In this document: piece by piece, positions 59,210-64,000 of the stretch
Layout of the letters: every line of letters begins with the position of its first letter
How positions within the stretch are numbered: the first letter of the stretch is position 1
Origin: Microbacterium sp. SLBN-154
GTDB taxonomy: Bacteria > Actinomycetota > Actinomycetes > Actinomycetales > Microbacteriaceae
Direction of reading: 5' to 3'
DNA: 64,000 bases
NCBI RefSeq assembly: GCF_006715565.1
Contig: NZ_VFNL01000001.1
Coordinates: 1,240,001-1,304,000 of the forward strand
The notes under the pieces: generated by a model
Seen by the model: only the letters and a program-made list of their open reading frames with translations
Databases searched by the model: none
Told to the model about the DNA's origin: nothing
Position numbers and translations under genes: made by a program

Positions 59210-59746
59210 GTGGGTTCGCCGCAGACGCTGAGCGGGACAGACCGTCGCCTCGTCGCGGCGTGGGCGGCGGATTGCGCCGAGCGCGTGCTGCCGCTGTTCG
59301 AGCGTGTTGCGCCGGATGACCCGCGCCCGCGCGATGCGATCGCACGGACCCGGGCCTTCGCCCGAGGAGAGCTCGAAACCGCCGGCGAGATCCGCCGCCG
59401 CTTCGTCGCCGGTCGTGCGGCTGCCGGTCTCAGCGACGCGGCAGCAGTGGCCGCAGCCCGGGCGGCGGCGCAGGCGGCTGCCGTCGCCCACATGGGTGCA
59501 CATTCACTCGGGGCGGCGGCCTACGCCGCGCGGGCGGCACGTCTGGCAGCGCCCGGAGATCCCGACGCAGCCGCCAGGGAGATCCGCCGGCAGATCGGGG
59601 CGTTGACCGATGAAAGCCAAGCGGCGCTCATGCGGCTGCCCCTTCTCGGGGAAAACACGGCAGGACCGCTCGGCGCTGGACTTCTCGCGCGCGGCGACGT
59701 GGCAGCGCACATCCGGCTGATCCAAGCATCGCTGGTCACGATCTGA
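59210..59746 (+). CDS. Imm5-like putative immunity protein
   Basis: This 178-residue all-helical, alanine-rich protein resembles the putative immunity (Imm5-like) family: LVAAWAADCAERVLPLFE, DDPRPRDAIARTRAFARGE and AAAVAHMGAHSLGAAAYAARAA. AGGGGAG precedes the GTG at 59210. No toxin gene is next to it. A degraded second copy of its 3' part lies at 63763-63905. It ends 11 bp inside the frameshifted tail of the convergent DUF222 copy 2. Confidence 0.75.
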   Translation: MGSPQTLSGTDRRLVAAWAADCAERVLPLFERVAPDDPRPRDAIARTRAFARGELETAGEIRRRFVAGRAAAGLSDAAAVAAARAAAQAAAVAHMGAHSLGAAAYAARAARLAAPGDPDAAAREIRRQIGALTDESQAALMRLPLLGENTAGPLGAGLLARGDVAAHIRLIQASLVTI

Positions 59747-61208
59747 CGCGTGCGTCCACTGCCGATGTCCGGCTTTGCGCTCGCGGACAGCGGCTCCGAG
59801 ACGCACGAGCCAATCGCTCAGAACGGTGCGGGTTCGTGGGGGTTGTGGGCGGGTTCGTCGGTGATCCGGAACTCCAGGCCCGGGTTGGTCCATTTCGCCC
59901 AGAGGTCGTCGGGGAGGTCTTCGTCGGGGGTGAAGTGCACCCCTGGCCGGGTGGGTTTTCGACGTGGATCCGCCCGGTCGGGGAGGTCCACTCGATCACC
60001 CCACCGTCGAGTTGCCTGACCCGCCAGGCGGTGAACTGTTTCATGCTGTGGTGCCTCTGGCACAGACAGCAGAGGTTGCAGATCTCGGTCTTTCCGCCGA
60101 GGGCGGCGTCGTGGTTGTGGTCGACCTCGCATCTGCGGGCGGGCATCCGGCATCCCGGCCACCGGCAGTGCTTGTCCCTACCTTTGAGGAACCGCACCAT
60201 CTCCCCGGTCGGCCGGTACGTGTCGGTCGCCATGGTCAACCCCGTGATCGGGTGGACGAGGAGCCGCTCCCACGGGCTGTCACTGTTCCCCGCGAGTAGC
60301 CGCGCCGTCTCCGCGTCGATCGGTCCCACCCCGGCGAGGTCGCACGGGACGTCACTCTGCCCCATCAGCGCCATGACGGGGATCACGACCTGCACCTTCG
60401 CCGTGATCGCCCCGAGCCTGCCCGGCTGATCTTCACGACCTGCGGGCGTCAGGCTCGGGGCGGCGGTGAGGAGCATGTCAGCGAACACATCCGCCCGGAC
60501 CTCGTCTAGGGACCGGGTATCCGGCGCGACGTCATCATCCGGCTGCGGTTCCCGCGCAGCGATGACCTCGTTCGCTTCGTCGGTGATGCGTTGGAAGATC
60601 GCCTCGATCAGCACCGTGGAGTGCACCGCCCGCAGCTCCGACATCCCCTCCCCGATCGGGTACCGGACGATCTTCCGCTCCCGAAACGCCCCCGCATGCC
60701 GCTCCGTCAAGGTCCGCGGGTTCATCCGCTCCGCGAGGATCTCCAGATCCGCCCGGGCACGACCCGGGGTCTCGTCCAGACAGATCTCCGCCGCAAGCTG
60801 ATCGAACTCACCCCTCAGCTCCGGCGGCAACCGTCGCCCGACATCCTCCACCACCGCGACATGCGCGCGAGTGATCAGCCCCTTCTCCAAACAGTGCACC
60901 GTCGCGGGGTAATCCTTCACCAACGCGAATGCGCTGTCGATCTGCCGTTGCACGGACCGGTCCGACAGCCGCACCGCCGCCGCGATCTCGGCCGCCACAC
61001 CCCGCAGCGCCATGTCCCGATCCCGCACCACCGCGGTCCACCCCTCCGCCAGCCGCGCCGCGAACGCTCCCGCCTCAGCAAGCGCACGCGTCTGCTCGGC
61101 CTCCGCCGCAGCCAACGCCGCCTGCGCAGCCTCCACCCGTGTCAGCACGTCGGTCAGCTCAGACCGGTCCTCGTCACTGAGGAGAGTGAGCCGCGGGTTC
61201 GAACGCAT
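59736..61208 (-). CDS. DUF222/HNH endonuclease-like protein, copy 2, C-terminal frameshift
   Basis: This frame of 490 codons is the paralogue of 41975-43345, with the same ATG context. DUF222 and the HNH motif (CRWPGC, CEVDHNHD, CNLCCLCQRHHSMK) are intact. Near 59943 a G present in copy 1 is missing (CACCCCTGG versus CACCCCGTGG), so the last 45 or so residues are out of frame and run on to 59736. In the other frame the native ending NPHEPAPF and a stop at 59818 are preserved. The nuclease core could still be made. The change may be real decay or a sequencing fault. Confidence 0.8.
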   Translation of the reverse strand: MRSNPRLTLLSDEDRSELTDVLTRVEAAQAALAAAEAEQTRALAEAGAFAARLAEGWTAVVRDRDMALRGVAAEIAAAVRLSDRSVQRQIDSAFALVKDYPATVHCLEKGLITRAHVAVVEDVGRRLPPELRGEFDQLAAEICLDETPGRARADLEILAERMNPRTLTERHAGAFRERKIVRYPIGEGMSELRAVHSTVLIEAIFQRITDEANEVIAAREPQPDDDVAPDTRSLDEVRADVFADMLLTAAPSLTPAGREDQPGRLGAITAKVQVVIPVMALMGQSDVPCDLAGVGPIDAETARLLAGNSDSPWERLLVHPITGLTMATDTYRPTGEMVRFLKGRDKHCRWPGCRMPARRCEVDHNHDAALGGKTEICNLCCLCQRHHSMKQFTAWRVRQLDGGVIEWTSPTGRIHVENPPGQGCTSPPTKTSPTTSGRNGPTRAWSSGSPTNPPTTPTNPHRSERLARASRSRCPRAQSRTSAVDARVRS

Positions 61209-61564
61209 GTATGAAGCATCCCACCTACCTCCGACATCGGGTTTCGAATCCTCTCCGACAAGGCTGCCCTACCCAACAGCCACCCAAGCGGCACGCTCCG
61301 GACTCCGCCCGGCGGGCCGGTCCCACTGCGCGCAGCGGACCAAGACGATGACCCCGTCGACAACCCCTCCGGCGTAGTACATCAGCATGGCGCCTGTTTC
61401 GGCCACGCCAGCGCGACACCGAGCGAAGGGCGCGCGTAGATCTATCTCGCGAGGATGCTCTGCGCCGCCATTGCCGCGAGCAGCACAGCCCCTCGAAGTC
61501 CTCAAGCTGGCGCGCCACCCGCCCACGGTGTAGCGTCCATCGTACTTGCGGCCGGGAGGTAATC
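61209..61564. other. 356-bp stretch without a supported gene
   Basis: After the first 30 bp, which resemble the upstream part of DUF222 copy 1, I see no gene. A minus-strand open frame through 61269-61574 has no start signal and no recognisable protein. The last bases carry the ribosome site GGGAGG of the protease gene at 61565. It may be remnant sequence. Confidence 0.5.
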
Positions 61565-62527
61565 GTGCTCGCACTGATGCGTCGCTTTCCGCTGATCTCC
61601 TTCTTCACGATCGCGGTCGCTCTGTCGTGGATTGTGGTGCTCGTCCATGTCGTGCCGCAGCCGAACCTGCCGACGACGTGGGTGACCATCGTCTTCATTA
61701 CCGCGGGTCCGTGCGTCGCGGCGTTCGTGATGCAGACCGTTCTCCACGGCCGCGCCGGCGTGATGCATCTTCTTCGGCGACTGGTGCGAGTGAAGGTGAG
61801 CTGGATCTGGTACGTGGTCGTTCTCGTCGGCATCCCGCTGGTGCTCGTCCTCGGGACCCTTCCGCTCCCGGGCGCGGTCGAATCCTTCGACCCGACCGTG
61901 TCTCCGGTGCCGCCCGCTCTGCCCGGACTGCCCGGCGGATGGGCCAGCTACGTGGGATACTTCGCGCTCGTGCTCTTCGTCGGCGGACCGCTGCTCGAAG
62001 AGCCCGGATGGCGCGGCTTCGCTCTGCCCAGGATGCAGTCGAAGCTCGGCTACTGGGGACCGCTTGTCGGCACGCTGTTCCTCGGTGTGCTGTGGGCGCT
62101 CTGGCACTTCCCTCAGTACATGATGCCGACGTGGGCGGCTCAGAACGGGGGATTCAACCTCCCCGCGATGCTCATCTACATCGCCAGTGTGATTCCGATC
62201 GCGGTGATTCTGACGTGGATCTACAACCGCACCCGGGGCAGTCTCTTCATGACGGTGCTCGCCCACACGTCGGTCAACGCGTTCTCGATCTATATCGGTC
62301 CCCTGTTCCCCGCGCAGGCGGGGAGCCTGGTCAATGGTTTCATCGGCTTCGGCGGTGCCGCGCTTCTGCTCATCGTCTTCACGAAGGGTCGTCTCGGCTT
62401 CGACCACTACCTGCGGGAGGTCCCGGCCGACGAGCTGCGCCTGGACGGCGCCGACGGAGCCTCTGCCGTTGACCGAACGTCTGCGAAGGGGCCATCGACC
62501 GAGAGTTCAGCGGCGGGCCGGCTGTGA
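61565..62527 (+). CDS. CPBP-family intramembrane metalloprotease
   Basis: This 320-residue protein has about eight helices and the CPBP (Rce1/Abi) motifs. Motif 1 is EEPGWRG (Glu145, Glu146, Arg150), motif 2 is LWALWHFP (His181), and a third histidine is in AHTSVNAF. These residues bind the metal within the membrane. The hydrophilic tail after about 285 (LDGADGASAVDRTSA) is low-complexity. GGGAGG precedes the GTG at 61565. The family includes CAAX proteases and bacteriocin self-immunity proteins, which fits the nearby immunity-like gene but does not prove such a role. Confidence 0.87.
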   Translation: MLALMRRFPLISFFTIAVALSWIVVLVHVVPQPNLPTTWVTIVFITAGPCVAAFVMQTVLHGRAGVMHLLRRLVRVKVSWIWYVVVLVGIPLVLVLGTLPLPGAVESFDPTVSPVPPALPGLPGGWASYVGYFALVLFVGGPLLEEPGWRGFALPRMQSKLGYWGPLVGTLFLGVLWALWHFPQYMMPTWAAQNGGFNLPAMLIYIASVIPIAVILTWIYNRTRGSLFMTVLAHTSVNAFSIYIGPLFPAQAGSLVNGFIGFGGAALLLIVFTKGRLGFDHYLREVPADELRLDGADGASAVDRTSAKGPSTESSAAGRL

Positions 62528-62775
62528 GCCGATGCGAGAGCCCGCCGTCGTCGGAGCTCGTGGACTGACCTCCGATGCGCTCGCCACTGGCCGGGTCGAC
62601 CGCAGTGCGCGTCGTCGACACCGACGAGCAACGCCTCGACAGCAGGAAGATGCCGATGAGACGCGAGCTGGGCCGACGTGCCCGTTTATGCAGCAGTTGA
62701 AGGGTGCGTTTTCGTGCCAAGATCGAGCGGCCGCGTCGGGGGGCCCGAGCGTGCACGTCGAGATGGAGAAGCTCG
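62528..62775. other. 248-bp gap with decayed sequence
   Basis: No intact gene is visible between the protease and the LuxR fragment. A minus-strand trace of a LAL-type Walker B is noted within it at 62580-62640. No tRNA fold or terminator was recognised. Confidence 0.4.
62580..62640 (-). pseudogene. Trace of LAL-regulator ATPase Walker B
   Basis: On the minus strand one frame reads EALLVGVDDAHC and the next reads VDPASGERIGG; joined with a one-base shift they give the LAL Walker B pattern VDDAHxVDPAS. Flanking residues do not form a domain. It lies downstream of the LAL C-terminal fragment, in the wrong order for one gene, so it is a separate or rearranged remnant. Confidence 0.35.
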
Positions 62776-63762
62776 TCATCCCTCCGCGAACCGGTCCGCC
62801 AACTGCCTCCGCGAGCTGATCCCCAGCTTTCGGAAGACCTTGCGCAGGTGATAGTCGACCGTGTTCGGGCTGATGAACATCGACGCGGCGATCTCGGCGT
62901 TGGTCGCGCCGCGCGCGGCGAGCAGAGCCACCTGACGCTCCTGGTTGCTCAGAGGGTCCACCGGCGCTGAATCTGACGGGACCGAGCCGCCCGCGGCGAG
63001 GATTTCGCGCCGCGCCCGCTCGGCGAACGTCGTCGCCCCGACAGCCTCGAAGTCGCGAAGAGCCTGCTCGAGCTGCCACCGGGCGTCGGAGCGCCGACGT
63101 ACCCGGCGGAGCCACTCGCCGTAGAGAAGACGCGTCCGCGCGGCGTCGCCCCGATGCGTTGACGGGAACTGTGCGACGGCGTCGGCGAAGTGGTGCTCGG
63201 CACCCGCGTCATCCGACAGCAGCGCCAGGGATCTCGTGAACAGTGCCCGCGCCACCACGGAGCCGCTCGCGTCGGCGTACACCTGGATCCGGTCGAGCGC
63301 CCACTCCGCCGCCGCACGGTTGCCACTGCGAACGGCGCCCTCGACATACTCCGGCAGGTGATGGAAGCTCGCCTGCAGAAAGGGATGCCGCACCAGCGGC
63401 GTCAGCCGCTCGAACGCCGACTCGTACGACCCGGCCGCGATCTCGTTGATCGCGATCGCTCCCAGGGCCATCCGCGAGATGCCGCCCCATCCCGCCTCGT
63501 GGATGGCGTGGGTGATCTGCTCCACCACCGTCGACGGCGTGCCCTGCCACGCGAGGAGAGTTGCGTTTACTGCCTGCTCGTCACCGAAGCCCAGGGCGCG
63601 ACGAAGTTCGGCAGACTGCTCCACATAGTCGAGTGCCGCCTTCGGGTTCACACGACTGAGCTCCACCGCGCTCAGGATCCACGTGCAGGCATCCACATCG
63701 CGGAGCGCGCCCGTCGAACGCCCGATCTCCGCCGACCGCCGCAGCAGCCGCTGAGCGAGGGT

Positions 63763-63905
63763 GCGGCACGTCTGGCAGCGCCTGGAGATCCCGGCTGCCT
63801 CTTCTCGGGGAGAACACGGCAGGACCGCTCGGCGCTGGACTTCTCGCGCGCGGCGACGTGGCAGCGCACATCCGGCTGATCCAGGCGGCGCTGACGACGC
63901 GATGA
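63763..63905 (+). pseudogene. Remnant of a second Imm5-like immunity gene
   Basis: Positions 63763-63793 match 59534-59564, and 63794 onward match 59635 to the end of the Imm5-like gene, with a 70-bp internal deletion. The ending reads RLIQAALTTR then TGA, against RLIQASLVTI in the intact gene. So it derives from a diverged paralogue and not a recent copy. The left edge is the junction with the truncated LAL gene. Confidence 0.75.
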
Positions 63906-63915
63906 ACGCCGCTGT

Positions 63916-63929
63916 TGAAAGCGCTTTCA
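63916..63929. promoter_or_regulatory. LacI-family operator-like palindrome
   Basis: TGAAAGCGCTTTCA is a perfect 14-bp palindrome with the central CG typical of LacI/GalR and CcpA-type sites. No gene in the window is suitably placed on the left. It probably controls a sugar gene starting just beyond the right edge; a frame opening at ATG 63960 is too short to judge. Confidence 0.55.
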
Positions 63930-64000
63930 CCGGCGGATGGCACGGTGAAGGCGCGTTGGATGGAGCTCCACTGGCGCGAAATGGTTACCGGGCGCAGACG

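Larger units (their letters stand above)
62776..63930 (-). pseudogene. Truncated LuxR/LAL-type regulator, C-terminal part
   Basis: From about 63762 down to the stop the frame encodes helical repeats (LSRVNPKAALDYVEQSAELRRALGF and similar pairs) and a LuxR HTH at the C-terminus (LSNQERQVALLAARGATNAEIAASMF, then SPNTVDYHLRKVFRKLG), here split to keep short. LAL regulators are about 900 residues with an N-terminal ATPase, which is missing. Upstream of 63763 the frame is only the reverse complement of an Imm5-like gene remnant, so there is no natural start. It is probably non-functional. Confidence 0.75.

Noticed and set aside
61269..61574. Minus-strand frame of about 100 codons in the gap after DUF222 copy 2
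   Set aside because: No ribosome site, no recognisable motif, and it overlaps the ribosome site of the protease gene.
63960..64000. Frame opening at ATG 63960 at the right edge
   Set aside because: Only about 13 codons are visible and no good ribosome site precedes it, so it cannot be called a gene.
1..64000. tRNA, rRNA, CRISPR array, riboswitch or integrase attachment site
   Set aside because: I read the gaps on both strands and found no cloverleaf ending, no spaced short repeats, no known riboswitch core and no integrase or transposase gene. A covariance-model search would be decisive.

Overview
The window is high-GC actinobacterial DNA. Many starts are GTG, neighbouring genes often overlap by 4 bp, and several genes look leaderless, with a -10 hexamer 6-8 nt before the start codon. 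There is an IdeR/DtxR-type iron box, and there are two DUF222/HNH genes of the kind multiplied in Microbacteriaceae. A Microbacterium-like organism is my best inference. No rRNA, tRNA or CRISPR was seen. The only long stretch without a gene is 61209-61564.

Layout, left to right. (1) 1-8043, minus strand: a GAF-ANTAR regulator cut by the window edge, then a tight operon. It runs CDP-alcohol phosphotransferase fused to an LPG-synthase-like membrane domain, Tat-exported binding protein, ABC ATPase, double permease in one chain, and two GT4 glycosyltransferases. This looks like an uncharacterised uptake plus glyco(phospho)lipid pathway. (2) 8090-19760: a luciferase-like oxidoreductase, glycerate kinase and ROK regulator on minus. 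Divergent from them is a seven-gene operon in which every junction is a 4-bp overlap: sugar-binding lipoprotein, two permeases, MDR dehydrogenase, Gfo/Idh/MocA dehydrogenase, GH36 and GH13_18 phosphorylase. The set resembles the E. coli ycj operon with glycerate kinase added, and suggests use of glucosylglycerate-like glycosides. (3) 19814-27490: HAD phosphatase, fold-III PLP decarboxylase, small membrane proteins, a glycolipid-binding fusion, GNAT, CaiB-type CoA transferase and an ArsR/SRPBCC pair.

(4) 27504-31175: membrane protein plus NarL-type two-component system. The kinase 5' end is broken by a tandem duplication with a 1-bp indel. TGTCCCG elements lie at both ends of the system. (5) 31262-36685: alpha/beta hydrolase, then a three-gene unit of acyl-CoA-dehydrogenase-like protein, PIG-L deacetylase/methyltransferase fusion and GT2, then another luciferase-like enzyme. 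(6) 36688-45365: CHAD protein, DUF697 GTPase, P-loop kinase, two VOC proteins around a WYL regulator, the first DUF222/HNH gene, a spore-photoproduct-lyase-like radical SAM enzyme and small membrane proteins.

(7) 45481-49518: iron-siderophore ABC importer behind an IdeR-like box. (8) 49564-57988: two LysR regulators, a NitT/TauT-type ABC importer, a HisD-family dehydrogenase, a nitrilase-family amidase and an NCS1 permease, probably one catabolic locus for a small N- or S-containing compound. (9) 57973-64000: a double-MerR regulator, a DUF6194 protein, an Imm5-like immunity protein, a frameshifted second DUF222/HNH gene, a CPBP protease, and a decayed zone. In that zone a truncated LuxR/LAL regulator abuts a remnant of a second Imm5-like gene, next to a perfect LacI-type operator at the right edge.
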